Shown here in pieces: positions 1 through 8,443 of a DNA stretch of 64,000 bases (the first letter of the stretch is position 1; every line of letters starts with the position of its first letter). Origin of the DNA: Nocardioides sp. LHD-245 (lineage in GTDB: Bacteria > Actinomycetota > Actinomycetes > Propionibacteriales > Nocardioidaceae); NCBI RefSeq assembly GCF_030929495.1, contig NZ_JAVFWN010000005.1, positions 248,001-312,000 on the forward strand, read 5' to 3'. A program made the translations under genes and the position numbers. Under the pieces are notes generated by a model that worked only from the letters and a program-made list of their open reading frames with translations, had not been told where the DNA came from and did no database searches.

Positions 1-772
1 GGTCGGCCGCGGGCATGCCGTGCTCGGCCCGCACCATGCGGAGCCGGCCGGCCAGGCGTCCCAGATCCAGGGGGTCGAAGTCCCGTTGGCCGGCGAAGAT
101 CCGCGGGTCGAACTTCCAGCTCCAGCCCGCCGGAGTCCGACGGATCGACGTCGCGGCGATGTGCTCGAACACGTACGGGAGCGAGCGCTGGTCGGGGATC
201 AGGCGGAACCGGGCGAGCGCGTCGGCCGGGTCCGGATAGACCGGGGCCGGCCGGAGCGCCCGCTCCTCGTTGGCGGCGCGCTCGGCATCGCTGTAGGGGA
301 CCGTCCGGCAGTCGACGACGATCGTGCCGCGGACGGCCCGGCCGTGTCGCAGCCCGTGCCGCAGGGCCACCAGCCCGCCCATGCTGTGGCCGACGACCAC
401 CGGCGGTCCGCCGAAACCCCCGGCGGCCACGACGGCAGCCACCTCGTCGGCCCAGTCGTCGAGCTCGTAGCGGTCCCGGTGACCGCTGTCGCCGTGGCCC
501 GAGAGATCGAGCGCGACGACGCGTCGACCGCCGTCGACGAGCAGCGGCGCGACGTGGTCCCACCAGCCGGCGTGGGCGCCGCCGCCGTGGACCAGCAGCA
601 CACCCTCGGCCGCGCCGGCGGGACCCCACGCGCGAAGGCGGATCCGCACCCCGTCGTCCACCGCGCACTCGGCCGTCTCCGGCCGGTGCGCGAGTGCTCG
701 TGCGAACCAGTCGGGGCGCGTGTCGAGCACCGCGCTCGGGGTGGGTGTCGAAGCAGGGGGGTCGAGCAGCAC
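1..772 (-). CDS. alpha/beta hydrolase (partial, 3' end outside window)
   Basis: The minus-strand reading frame stays open to the left edge, so about 257 N-terminal residues are visible and the C-terminus is missing. It has an HGGG oxyanion-type motif followed by the nucleophile elbow GHSMGG, as in alpha/beta hydrolases (esterases, C-C hydrolases or thioesterases). I prefer a GTG start at 772, because it lies 7 nt after a TAGTAT -10 box inside the TetR-type operator (778-797), the same spacing as for the divergent tetR gene. An in-frame ATG at 781 lies inside the operator. The gene probably hydrolyses an ester or CoA-ester in the acyl-CoA pathway encoded to its right. The substrate cannot be read from sequence. 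Confidence 0.75.
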   Translation of the reverse strand, partial: MLLDPPASTPTPSAVLDTRPDWFARALAHRPETAECAVDDGVRIRLRAWGPAGAAEGVLLVHGGGAHAGWWDHVAPLLVDGGRRVVALDLSGHGDSGHRDRYELDDWADEVAAVVAAGGFGGPPVVVGHSMGGLVALRHGLRHGRAVRGTIVVDCRTVPYSDAERAANEERALRPAPVYPDPADALARFRLIPDQRSLPYVFEHIAATSIRRTPAGWSWKFDPRIFAGQRDFDPLDLGRLAGRLRMVRAEHGMPAAD

Positions 773-777
773 AAGGA

Positions 778-797
778 ACATACTACCACGTAGGTTT
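778..797 (-). promoter_or_regulatory. TetR-type operator 1 overlapping a -10 box
   Basis: The plus strand reads ACATACTACCACGTAGGTTT, an imperfect palindrome with a CTAC-CAC-GTAG core. The minus strand contains TAGTAT, a good actinobacterial -10 hexamer, 7 nt before the GTG of the hydrolase gene. The same element recurs at 5048-5067 and 7535-7554. Binding by the adjacent TetR protein is inferred. Confidence 0.65.
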
Positions 798-832
798 TTC
801 TTCCGGCCGTCCTCGGCCGCACATTCCGCCGA

Positions 833-842
833 GTAGTATGTT
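833..842 (+). promoter_or_regulatory. Operator half site and -10 of the tetR gene
   Basis: GTAGTATGTT here is the reverse complement of the conserved left half AACATACTAC of the other operators. TAGTAT at 834-839 would be the -10 box, with the tetR ATG at 847 only 7 nt downstream, giving a leaderless transcript. Only one half site is conserved, so autoregulation may be weaker than control of the target operons. Confidence 0.5.
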
Positions 843-846
843 GTCC

Positions 847-1497
847 ATGCGACAAGGTGCCGCCTCCGACAGCGACCGCGAACTCCGCCCCAAGCAGAAG
901 GCCAGCGCTCGCGAGATCCTGGACGCCGCCGCGACGGCCTTCTCCGAGCGCGGCTACGCGGCCACCTCGATCGACGACGTCGCCGACGTGCTCGGCTGCA
1001 CCAAGGGCCGGATCTACCACTACTACCGGACCAAGGGCGATCTGTTCATCGGCATCCACCACCAGGCCCTCGAGTGGGCACTGGAGGCCGTGGGCCCGCC
1101 GGCCGAGCGCGTCGATCTCGATCCCGCGGAGCGGCTGCGCCAGATGGTCCATCAGCATGCCCTGCACCTGATGAACCGGTCCAGCTACATGGGCCCGGCC
1201 CAGTACCAGATCGAGATGAACCTCGCGAGCGAGGGCCGCAACAAGGAAGCGCAGATGCAGAAGATCCTGAGCATGCGACGCCAGTTCGAGGACCTCTACG
1301 TCACCGTGGTCAAGGAGGGCGTCGCCGCGAAGGCCTTCCGCGACGCCGACGTCAATCTGCTGGTGAAGGCCGTGCTGGGCGCGGTCAACTGGATGCACGC
1401 CTGGTTCAGTCCGACCGAGCCGAAGGACTCCCCGGCCGAGCGCGAGCGCATCGCCGCGGAGATCGCCGAGTTCGCGGTCCGCGGCGTCGTCGCCTGA
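847..1497 (+). CDS. TetR/AcrR family transcriptional regulator
   Basis: A 216-residue regulator. The N-terminal helix-turn-helix (about residues 22-68, with the typical AATAFSERGYAATSIDDVA start and a KGRIYHYYRTKGDLF recognition region) is followed by a helical ligand domain. It is divergent from the alpha/beta hydrolase and sits at the edge of an acyl-CoA degradation cluster. In such clusters TetR repressors usually sense a CoA-ester intermediate. The start at 847 is chosen because the transcript is probably leaderless; an in-frame ATG at 838 falls inside the promoter element. Repression of the operators at 778, 833, 5048 and 7535 is inferred from the repeated motif. Confidence 0.85.
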   Translation: MRQGAASDSDRELRPKQKASAREILDAAATAFSERGYAATSIDDVADVLGCTKGRIYHYYRTKGDLFIGIHHQALEWALEAVGPPAERVDLDPAERLRQMVHQHALHLMNRSSYMGPAQYQIEMNLASEGRNKEAQMQKILSMRRQFEDLYVTVVKEGVAAKAFRDADVNLLVKAVLGAVNWMHAWFSPTEPKDSPAERERIAAEIAEFAVRGVVA

Positions 1498-1538
1498 CCC
1501 GACCTACCAGGGCCGGCCGGGTCAGCCTGGATGCAGGA

Positions 1539-2672
1539 TCAGCCCTGCTGACGCGGGAGGCCCAGCATCCGCTCGGCGAGGATGTTGCGCTGGACCTGTG
1601 CCGAGCCGCCGTAGATGCTGCCGGCCCGCCCGTACAGATAGCGGTCGAACCACTCCGCCCGCCCGGGACTGCCGACGTCGGTGACCAGCTCGATGCTGAG
1701 GTCCATCAGCTCCTGCTCCACCGCGGTCATCAGCAGCTTGTCGACCGAGCTCTCGGGGCCCGGCGGCGCGCCCGAGACCCGCGCGCTGAGGGTGCGCAGG
1801 CAGTGCATGCGCAGGACCTCGAGGTGGGCCGCGACCCGGCCGAGCCGGAGCCGGGCGGCCCGGTCCGCACCGAGACCGCTGGCCGTCAGCACCTCCCCGA
1901 GCTCGGAGAGGTAGCGCGCGAACTTCGGGAGATAGCCGGTCTCGACCGCTCCCCGCTCGTAGTTGACCACGTCCATCGCGATCCGCCAGCCGTCGCTCGG
2001 CTCGCCGAGCATGTTCTCCGCCGGGATGCGCACCCCGTCCAAGAAGATCTCGGCGAACTCCTCCTCGCCGTTGGCCAGCACGATCGGCCGGACCGTCACT
2101 CCCGCGGTGTCGAGCGGCACGATGAACGCGGAGATCCCGCGATGCCGGACAGCGTCCGGGTCGGTCCGGGCCAGCAGCAGGCAGTAGTCGGCGAAGGCGC
2201 CGTAGCTGGTCCAGATCTTGTGCCCGTCGATCACCCACTCCTCGCCCTCCCGGACGGCGCGCGTCCGCAGCGACGCCAGGTCGGAGCCGGCCTCGGGCTC
2301 GGAGAAGCCCTGGCACCAGATCTCCTCGACCGCCAGCAGCGGGCGGAGGTACCGCCGGCGCTGCTCCTCACTCCCGTAGCGGTGGAGCGGTCGCCCCAGA
2401 TGACCGAGCGGCAGCAGCGTGGGGGCGTTCGCGCGGCCGAGCTCCTCGCTCAGGATCGCCTCCTCCATCGGACCCAGCCCCTGGCCGCCGACGTCGGTCG
2501 GGTAGGACAGCGCGACCCACCCGGCCCGGTAGAGACGCTCCTGGAAGGCACGCATGTAGGGCCAGCGCTCGGCCAGCACGGCCGGCTCGGACTCGTCGGG
2601 GACGTTCTCGGCCAGCCAGGTCCGCAGCCGCGCGCGGAAGCGCGCCTCCTCGGCGGAATCGCGGAGATCCAT
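1539..2672 (-). CDS. Acyl-CoA dehydrogenase
   Basis: A 377-residue FAD acyl-CoA dehydrogenase with a helical N-domain, a beta-barrel middle domain (QGFSEPEAGSDLASLRTRA around residue 125, contacting FAD and substrate) and a C-terminal helical domain ending IYGGSAQVQRNILAERMLGLPR. It would introduce an alpha,beta double bond in an acyl-CoA. The start ATG at 2672 lies 4 nt after the stop of the upstream acyl-CoA dehydrogenase gene. Adjacent pairs of this kind in actinobacterial steroid and side-chain catabolism form mixed alpha2beta2 enzymes, so these two may be partners (inference). The motif where many family members carry the catalytic Glu reads YGG, so the base must lie elsewhere or in the partner. 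Confidence 0.88.
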   Translation of the reverse strand: MDLRDSAEEARFRARLRTWLAENVPDESEPAVLAERWPYMRAFQERLYRAGWVALSYPTDVGGQGLGPMEEAILSEELGRANAPTLLPLGHLGRPLHRYGSEEQRRRYLRPLLAVEEIWCQGFSEPEAGSDLASLRTRAVREGEEWVIDGHKIWTSYGAFADYCLLLARTDPDAVRHRGISAFIVPLDTAGVTVRPIVLANGEEEFAEIFLDGVRIPAENMLGEPSDGWRIAMDVVNYERGAVETGYLPKFARYLSELGEVLTASGLGADRAARLRLGRVAAHLEVLRMHCLRTLSARVSGAPPGPESSVDKLLMTAVEQELMDLSIELVTDVGSPGRAEWFDRYLYGRAGSIYGGSAQVQRNILAERMLGLPRQQG

Positions 2673-2676
2673 GTCG

Positions 2677-3726
2677 TCAGTTCCCTTCCAGGATGCGGTC
2701 GGCGAGCAGGAGCATCGGGGCGTCCGGGCCGCCGAAGGCGGCGTGGTGCAGGTGTGCGGTGCGCAGGCGCAGATGAGCGTCGTGCTCATCGGTGACGCCG
2801 ATGCCGCCGAGCACCTGGATCGACGTCTCGCAGACCCGTACGGCGGCGGCTCCGGCGTAGGCCTTGGCCGCCGCGGCGACCCGCATCGCCTCGTCGATCG
2901 GAGCGTGCTCGGCGGCCCAGGAGGCGCCGTAGGTCATCGACCTCGAGGTCTCCACGTCGACGAGCATGTCGGCACACAGGTGCTGCACGGCCTGGAAGGA
3001 GCCGATCGGACGCTGATACTGATGCCGCTGCCGGGCGTACTCCGTCGCGGTCGCGAGGGCCCCGTCGGCCAGTCCCGTCAGCAGGGCGGCGGCACCGGTC
3101 CAGGCCATCGCCCGCGCCCGCCGCGCGTCGTCGCCGCGCGGCGCGGCCGCCGGGACCGGATCGAAGCGCCGGAGCCGGTGCAACAGGTCCACGTCGTCCA
3201 CCTCCTCGCCCGCGGCGAGCTCGTAGGTCGTCGCGACCCCGTCGGGGGAGAGCGCGACGCCACGTGCGCCCGCGACCCAGTCGAAGGCGATGCTCACGGA
3301 GCCGTCCGGGCCGTCCGGGCCGTCCGGGCCGTCCGGGCCGTCCGGGTCGGCGAGGTGCTGGTCGAGCAGGACGGAGTACGGCTCCCCGGCGGCGAGACCG
3401 GCCAGCGCCGCCGGCGGGCCGCCGGCGAAGCGGAGCAGCGCCGCCGCCGCGATCGCCGTCCCGACGTACGGCACCGGAGCCAGGTGTCGCCCGAGCACCT
3501 CGGCGACGACACACGCGTCGGTGAGCGAGCCGCCGGGGCCGCCGTGCTCGACGGGCACGAGCAGGGCGACGAGGTCGAGCTCGACCAGCGTGGACCACAG
3601 CGCGGCGCGCAGCTCACCCCCGTCGGTGGCGGCGCTGCGTGCGGGGGTGGCGGCGAGGGCCTGACCGACCACCTCGTCGGTGACCTTCTGCAGGAACTGC
3701 TGGTCATCAGAGAGCGCGAATCGCAT
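2677..3726 (-). CDS. Acyl-CoA dehydrogenase, probable partner subunit
   Basis: A 349-residue acyl-CoA dehydrogenase family protein, rather divergent in its N-terminal half. The C-terminal helical part is typical (ARQRHQYQRPIGSFQAVQHL, then IQVLGGIGVTDEHDAHL). A low-complexity DGP repeat (about residues 127-142), encoded by five 9-nt units, interrupts the middle domain. It is co-transcribed with and directly upstream of the other dehydrogenase gene, consistent with a heteromeric enzyme. Whether this subunit keeps FAD or catalysis cannot be decided from the sequence. Confidence 0.82.
   Translation of the reverse strand: MRFALSDDQQFLQKVTDEVVGQALAATPARSAATDGGELRAALWSTLVELDLVALLVPVEHGGPGGSLTDACVVAEVLGRHLAPVPYVGTAIAAAALLRFAGGPPAALAGLAAGEPYSVLLDQHLADPDGPDGPDGPDGPDGSVSIAFDWVAGARGVALSPDGVATTYELAAGEEVDDVDLLHRLRRFDPVPAAAPRGDDARRARAMAWTGAAALLTGLADGALATATEYARQRHQYQRPIGSFQAVQHLCADMLVDVETSRSMTYGASWAAEHAPIDEAMRVAAAAKAYAGAAAVRVCETSIQVLGGIGVTDEHDAHLRLRTAHLHHAAFGGPDAPMLLLADRILEGN
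3301..3345 (+). repeat. Five tandem 9-nt repeats inside a dehydrogenase gene
   Basis: The unit GCCGTCCGG is repeated five times without change. On the coding (minus) strand it encodes repeated Asp-Gly-Pro. It keeps the reading frame, so copy-number change by slippage would lengthen or shorten a surface loop without breaking the gene. Confidence 0.95.
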
Positions 3727-3738
3727 GGGTATCCGTCC

Positions 3739-4503
3739 TCAGAGCTTCGAGCCGCCGTCGACGTACAGCGTCTGACCGGTCACATAGGAGGCCTCGTCGC
3801 TGCACAGGAACGCCGCGGCCGCGGCGATGTCGTCCGGCGAGCCGACCCGCCGGACCGGGTTCCGCTCCGCGCGGGCGTTGCGGAACTCCTCGACGCCCAG
3901 GCCGAGCCGCGCGGCGGTGGCATCGGTCATCTCGGTGGTGACGAAGCCGGGGGCGACCGCGTTGACGTTGACGCCGAACGGCCCGAGCTCGATCGCCAGC
4001 GCGCGGGTGAACCCCTGGACACCCATCTTCGCCGTGGAGTAGTTCGCCTGACCGCGGGTGCCGAGGGCCGACGTGCTGGAGAGGTTGAGGATCTTTCCGT
4101 ACCGCTGCTCTACGAAATGTCGTTGCGCGGCCCTGCTCATCAGGAAGGCACCCTTGAGATGCACTCCCAGGACCAGGTCCCACTCGTCCTCGGGCATCTT
4201 GTGGATGAGGTTGTCGCGGGTGACCCCGGCGTTGTTGACCAGGACATGGAGTCCACCGAGGTCGCCGACGACGGTGCCGATCGCCGTCTCCACGGCGGGT
4301 GCACTGCTGACGTCGGCGACCACGGCCGTGGCGGCGGCGCCCGGCCGCAGCGGCAACCGGTCCGCCGCCTCGGCCACCGCCGCGGCGTCGAGGTCGACGA
4401 GCGCGACCGATGCGCCTTCCTCCGCGAACCGGGAGGCGATCCCCCACCCGATGCCACGAGCGGCGCCGGTCACGACGGCGACCCGTCCCTGATAGCGGCC
4501 CAA
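3739..4503 (-). CDS. Short-chain dehydrogenase/reductase (FabG-like)
   Basis: A 254-residue SDR with all family motifs: nucleotide-binding TGAARGIG (residues 12-19), NNAG (90-93), catalytic Ser near 142 and the YSTAK motif (Tyr155, Lys159). The C-terminus ends in the usual YVTGQTLYVDGG signature. In this operon it most likely oxidises a 3-hydroxyacyl-CoA or ring alcohol with NAD(P)+, following the MaoC hydratase encoded just upstream. Substrate and cofactor preference are not evident; an acidic residue after the second strand (VDLD) favours NAD+. Confidence 0.88.
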   Translation of the reverse strand: MGRYQGRVAVVTGAARGIGWGIASRFAEEGASVALVDLDAAAVAEAADRLPLRPGAAATAVVADVSSAPAVETAIGTVVGDLGGLHVLVNNAGVTRDNLIHKMPEDEWDLVLGVHLKGAFLMSRAAQRHFVEQRYGKILNLSSTSALGTRGQANYSTAKMGVQGFTRALAIELGPFGVNVNAVAPGFVTTEMTDATAARLGLGVEEFRNARAERNPVRRVGSPDDIAAAAAFLCSDEASYVTGQTLYVDGGSKL

Positions 4504-4575
4504 TGTTCTCTCCTTGCTGTCAACGGTGCGGGGCGAGGACGTCGGTCCGATCGCCGGGAGGGGTGGACGAGGTCG

Positions 4576-5040
4576 TCAGACCACGAGGAGCCGGATGCTG
4601 TCGGCGACACACGCCGGCCGGTCCCGGCCCTCGATCTCGATGGTGAAGCGCACGACCGCGCGGGTGCCCGACGCGACGTCCTCGACGCTGAGGAGGTGGG
4701 CGCGGGCGCGGATGCGGGCCCCGGATCGCACCGGCTCGGGGAACCGGACCCGGTCGAGCCCGTAGTTGACCGACATTCGTGCGCCGCCGACCGTGAACGC
4801 GGTGCGCCCCAGCACGGGCAACAGCGACACGGTCAGATAGCCGTGCGCGACGGTCGCACCGTACGGGCCGGAGCGGGCTCGCTCCGCGTCGACGTGGATC
4901 CACTGCCGATCCCCGGTCGCCTCGGCGAACGCATCGATGCGGTCCTGGCCGACGACGAGCCACTCTCCGGTGCCGAGGTCCTCGCCCACGGCGGCCCGGA
5001 GGCCGGCGATGTCGGCGAAGTGACGCGGGCCTGACTTCAT
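4576..5040 (-). CDS. MaoC-type hot-dog enoyl-CoA hydratase
   Basis: A 154-residue single hot-dog domain with the hydratase-2 motif: Asp44 and His49 in TGDRQWIHVDAERA, followed by GPYGATVAHGYLTVSLLP. The family hydrates enoyl-CoA to 3-hydroxyacyl-CoA. It is the first gene of the operon running to 1539; its ATG lies only 10 nt after a TAGTAT -10 box inside operator 5048-5067, so the leader is very short or absent. Confidence 0.87.
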   Translation of the reverse strand: MKSGPRHFADIAGLRAAVGEDLGTGEWLVVGQDRIDAFAEATGDRQWIHVDAERARSGPYGATVAHGYLTVSLLPVLGRTAFTVGGARMSVNYGLDRVRFPEPVRSGARIRARAHLLSVEDVASGTRAVVRFTIEIEGRDRPACVADSIRLLVV

Positions 5041-5047
5041 GAGAGAA

Positions 5048-5067
5048 ACATACTACTGCGTAGGTTT
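5048..5067 (-). promoter_or_regulatory. TetR-type operator 2 and -10 of the maoC operon
   Basis: Reads ACATACTACTGCGTAGGTTT on the plus strand, differing from operator 1 at two central positions. On the minus strand TAGTAT lies 10 nt before the maoC start. It sits in the 49-bp gap after the 5090-6235 gene, so it creates an internal transcription unit. Confidence 0.65.
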
Positions 5068-5089
5068 TTGTCAATGCTCATGCTCCCGC

Positions 5090-6235
5090 TCATAGGGCGC
5101 GGGCGATGAGCTCCTTCTGGATCTCGTTGGCGCCGCCGTAGATGCGCTGGGCCCGGGCGTCGGCGTACAGCCGGGCGATCGGGTACTCGGTCATGTAGCC
5201 GTAGCCGCCGTGCAGCTGCAGGCACTTGTCGATCACCTGACCCTGCACGTCGGTCAGCCACCACTTGCACATCGCCGACGTCGGCAGGTCGAGCCCGGTC
5301 GCCAGGTGGGTGGTCATGCAGTCGTTGAGAAAGGAGCGGGCGACGGTCGCCAGGGTCGCGCACTCCGCGAGCTCGAAGCGCACGTGCTGCTTGTCGAACA
5401 GGGGACCGCCGAAGGCCTCGCGCTGCTTGACATAGTCCGTGGTGACGGCGACCGCCAGCTCCATGGCCGTGACCGCCGTGATGCCGACGATCAACCGCTC
5501 CTGGGGCAGCTTGCGCATCATGATGGCGAAGCCGCCGCCCTCCTCGCCGAGCAGGTTCTCCGCAGGGACCAGGACGTCGTCGAAGAACAGCTCTGTGGTG
5601 TCCGCGCCGTGCTGGCCGATCTTGTCCAGCGGGCGGCCGCGGGAGAAGCCCGCCGCACCCGCGGTCTCCACCACGAGGAGCGAGATGCCCCTGGCACCCA
5701 GGGACGGATCCGTCGAGCAGGCGACGACGACGATGTCCGCGCTCCCCCCGTTGGTGATGAAGATCTTCGATCCGTTGAGCCGCCAGCCGTCCGCCGTCCG
5801 CTCGGCCCGGGTGCGGATCGCCTTGAGGTCCGACCCGGCCGCCGGTTCGGTCATCGCCAGCGCGGCGACGTACTCGCCCGTCGCCATCTTCGGCAGCCAG
5901 CGCTGCTTCTGCTCCTCGGTCCCGTGCTGGAGGAGGTAGTCGGCGACCACCCCGCTGTGCATGGCGTTGCCCCAGGAGCGGTCGCCGTGCCGGGCATAGG
6001 CCTCCTGGACCGTCGCCTGATGCAGGAAGCTGCCGCCGCCACCGCCGTACTCGGTCGGGACGGCGACGCAGAGCAGGCCGAGCTCGCCGCACCGGAGCCA
6101 GAAGTGGCGGTCGACCTGTCGGCGTGCCTCCCATCCCTCTCGACGGGCGGGAATCTCGCGGTCGAAGAAGTCCGACGCCATCGCGAACAGGTCCGCGGCC
6201 TCACCGGTCAGCCACGGGCGGGGGATCGAGTCCAT
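5090..6235 (-). CDS. Acyl-CoA dehydrogenase (long-chain-like)
   Basis: A 381-residue acyl-CoA dehydrogenase with all regions: ALAMTEPAAGSDLKAIRTRA in the middle domain, the LPQERL helix that holds the catalytic Glu in long-chain and isovaleryl-type members, the QREAFGGPLFDKQHVRFELAE region, and the C-terminal IYGGANEIQKELIARAL. It should be an active FAD dehydrogenase. It follows the thiolase gene by 69 bp and is probably co-transcribed with it. Confidence 0.9.
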   Translation of the reverse strand: MDSIPRPWLTGEAADLFAMASDFFDREIPARREGWEARRQVDRHFWLRCGELGLLCVAVPTEYGGGGGSFLHQATVQEAYARHGDRSWGNAMHSGVVADYLLQHGTEEQKQRWLPKMATGEYVAALAMTEPAAGSDLKAIRTRAERTADGWRLNGSKIFITNGGSADIVVVACSTDPSLGARGISLLVVETAGAAGFSRGRPLDKIGQHGADTTELFFDDVLVPAENLLGEEGGGFAIMMRKLPQERLIVGITAVTAMELAVAVTTDYVKQREAFGGPLFDKQHVRFELAECATLATVARSFLNDCMTTHLATGLDLPTSAMCKWWLTDVQGQVIDKCLQLHGGYGYMTEYPIARLYADARAQRIYGGANEIQKELIARAL

Positions 6236-6304
6236 CCTCAGGGTTCTCCTTCTCAGAACTGGGGGTCGGAAGCGGGGGAGGCGACGCCGGGCGGACGCCG
6301 TTCC

Positions 6305-7489
6305 TCAGAGGCGCTCGATGACCGTCGCGGTGCCGAGACCGCCGCCGCAGCACATCGTGATGAGCCCGAATCGCCCGCCGGTGCGCTCCAACTCGTGTAG
6401 CGCCTTGGCGACGAGGACGCCGCCGGTGGCGCCGAGCGGGTGACCGAGCGCGATCGCGCCGCCGTTGACGTTGACCCGCCCGTGGTCGGCTCCGAACTCC
6501 TTCATCCAGGCGCAGGCCACCGACGCGAACGCCTCGTTGATCTCGACGACGTCGAGAGTGTCGACGGTCAGGCCGGTCCGGCGCAGGATCGCCTCGGTCG
6601 CGGGGATCGGGCCGGTGAGCATGAGGACCGGATCGGAGCCGACCAGGACCGAGTCGACCACCCGCGCGCGGGCGCGCAGCCCGAGGGCGTCGGCCCGCTC
6701 CGCGCTCATCAGGAGCACCGCGCTCGCACCGTCGGAGACCTGCGAGGAGTTGCCGGCGGTGTGCAGACTCGCCGGCTGCCGGTCAGGCTGGTTGAGCCGC
6801 AGCGTCGCGAGTCCCTCGAGCGTCGTCGGGCGCATCCCCTCGTCTCGGCCGACGAGGACGGTGCCGGAGACGACGCCGTGCTCGTCGACGACCGGTGTTT
6901 CGACGGGCACCACCTGGGCGTCGAACCGACCCTCGTCCCAGGCCCGGGCCGCTCGATCCTGAGACGTCTTGGCGAACCGGTCGAGCTCCTCGCGGGAGAG
7001 GTCCCACTGCTCGGCGATGCGGTCGGCGCCCTCGAACTGGATCGTCGGCTCGTGGACCTCGGCGTACCGGCCACCGCGCGGGTTGCCGAACGGACCGTCC
7101 GGGGGCATGTTGCTGCCCAACGGGATCCTGCTCATCACCTCGACGCCACAGGCGATGGCGACCTCGCCCAGACCGCCGGCGATGTGGGCGTGCGCCATCA
7201 GCAGGGCCTCCTGAGCGGAGCCGCACTGGGCGTTGACCGTGGCCGCCGGCACCTCGACGGGGAGTCCCGCGGTCAGCCAGGCGTTGCGGGTGACGTTCGC
7301 CGCCTGCATGCCCAGCTGGAGGACACACCCCCCGATGACGTGATCGACCTCCGAGCCGGTCAGTCCGGAACGGGCCACGAGCGTGGCGAGCAGGTCGCCC
7401 AACAGCTCGTTGGCGTGCCGGTGGGCCAGCCCACCGTTCCGCCTGCCGACCGGTGTCCTGACGGCATCGACCACGACGACGTCGCGCAT
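6305..7489 (-). CDS. Thiolase (acetyl-CoA C-acyltransferase)
   Basis: A 394-residue thiolase. The nucleophilic Cys89 is in NAQCGSAQEA; the C-terminal catalytic motifs VNGGAIALGHPLGATG (His) and MCCGGGLG (second Cys) are intact. It cleaves 3-ketoacyl-CoA to release acetyl- or propionyl-CoA, the last step of a beta-oxidation cycle. Start chosen at 7489 because the family normally begins here (MRDVVVVDAVRTP). An ATG at 7525, 11 nt after the -10 box in operator 3, would add 12 residues and suit a near-leaderless transcript. It is divergent from the crotonase-fold gene. Confidence 0.9.
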   Translation of the reverse strand: MRDVVVVDAVRTPVGRRNGGLAHRHANELLGDLLATLVARSGLTGSEVDHVIGGCVLQLGMQAANVTRNAWLTAGLPVEVPAATVNAQCGSAQEALLMAHAHIAGGLGEVAIACGVEVMSRIPLGSNMPPDGPFGNPRGGRYAEVHEPTIQFEGADRIAEQWDLSREELDRFAKTSQDRAARAWDEGRFDAQVVPVETPVVDEHGVVSGTVLVGRDEGMRPTTLEGLATLRLNQPDRQPASLHTAGNSSQVSDGASAVLLMSAERADALGLRARARVVDSVLVGSDPVLMLTGPIPATEAILRRTGLTVDTLDVVEINEAFASVACAWMKEFGADHGRVNVNGGAIALGHPLGATGGVLVAKALHELERTGGRFGLITMCCGGGLGTATVIERL

Positions 7490-7534
7490 TCGCCCACTCA
7501 CTTTCCACCCACGGGGGGTCCGCATCTGGTGCTA

Positions 7535-7554
7535 ACATACTACCACGTAGGTTT
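7535..7554. promoter_or_regulatory. TetR-type operator 3 between divergent genes
   Basis: Reads ACATACTACCACGTAGGTTT, identical to operator 1. The minus strand holds TAGTAT for the thiolase operon; the plus strand holds TAGGTT (7548-7553), a possible -10 for the crotonase gene, whose SD and ATG follow 11-29 nt later. One repressor bound here could block both directions. Confidence 0.65.
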
Positions 7555-7576
7555 TTTTCGATTGATGGAGGCGTAG

Positions 7577-8401
7577 ATGGACTACTCGAACCTGGGACCG
7601 GAGCTGCTGGTGGAGGCGGAAGGTCCTCTGCGGATCGTGACGCTGAACCGGCCCGATGAGCTGAACTCGTTCAACGGCGCCATGCACACCGCGATGCGGC
7701 GCGTCTGGGACCAGCTCGTCGATGACGAGGGCGCCCGCGCCGTCGTCCTGGCCGGGGCGGGACGGGTGTTCAGCGCGGGTGGCTATGTGCCCGACTTCAT
7801 CCGCAATCACCACGACCTCGCGGCCCGACGCCGCGACATCCGCGAGGGCGAGCGCCTCGTGCGGGCCATGCTGTCGTGCGAGCTGCCGGTCGTCGCGGCG
7901 GTCCACGGTCCGGCCGTCGGACTGGGCTGCAGCCTCGCCTCGATGTCGGACTTCGTCGTGATGGGCGAGGACGCCTTCCTCAGCGACCCGCACGTCGCGA
8001 TCGGCCTGGCCGCCGGCGACGGCGGCATCGTGACCTGGCCCTGGCAGACCAGCCTGCTCGTCGCCAAGGAGTACATCCTCCTCGGCGACCGGATGCCCGC
8101 CGCGGACGCGGCGCGGCTGGGGCTGTGCAACCGGGTCGTGCCCACCGACCAGGTGCTCGCGACGGCGAAGGAGTACGCCCTGCGGTTCGCGCAGCTGCCC
8201 GCCCAGTCCACGCGCGACACCAAGCGCGCCCTGAACATGCACCTGCTGGACTCGGCCAACACCGTGCTGAACTTCGCCCTCGCGGCGGAGTACGAGTCCT
8301 TCGGGACCGAGGACATCAAGATCCGCGTCGCGGAGTTCCTCGGGAGCGAGGAACACGGCTCGAGTGACGTCGCCGCCGCCGGCGCGCCGGCGACGGCATG
8401 A
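7577..8401 (+). CDS. Enoyl-CoA hydratase/isomerase family protein (crotonase fold)
   Basis: A 274-residue crotonase-fold protein. The oxyanion-hole segments FSAGGYVPDF and GPAVGLGCSLASMSD are present. The two glutamates of canonical hydratases are replaced, by Ser in CSLASMSD and by His in SDPHVAIGL, while AGDGG follows, so the chemistry is probably not simple hydration; an isomerase, hydrolase or lyase activity is possible. The start is supported by GGAGG just upstream. It is divergent from the thiolase and controlled by the same operator. It is followed 42 nt later by the nitroreductase gene. Confidence 0.8.
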   Translation: MDYSNLGPELLVEAEGPLRIVTLNRPDELNSFNGAMHTAMRRVWDQLVDDEGARAVVLAGAGRVFSAGGYVPDFIRNHHDLAARRRDIREGERLVRAMLSCELPVVAAVHGPAVGLGCSLASMSDFVVMGEDAFLSDPHVAIGLAAGDGGIVTWPWQTSLLVAKEYILLGDRMPAADAARLGLCNRVVPTDQVLATAKEYALRFAQLPAQSTRDTKRALNMHLLDSANTVLNFALAAEYESFGTEDIKIRVAEFLGSEEHGSSDVAAAGAPATA

Positions 8402-8443
8402 TCAGCACCGCTCCGACCGCGCCCGGTGAGGAGGGAGATCGCG

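Noticed and set aside
199..1398. Long minus-strand frame opposite tetR
   Set aside because: It is antisense to a clear TetR gene and joins unrelated frames; the real hydrolase gene is in another frame.
3301..3345. Short tandem repeats as CRISPR
   Set aside because: 9-nt units without spacers; simple in-frame repeat.
1074..5034. Long plus-strand frames (573 and 787 codons)
   Set aside because: Arg/Gly/Pro-rich shadows of the dehydrogenase, SDR and MaoC genes on the other strand.
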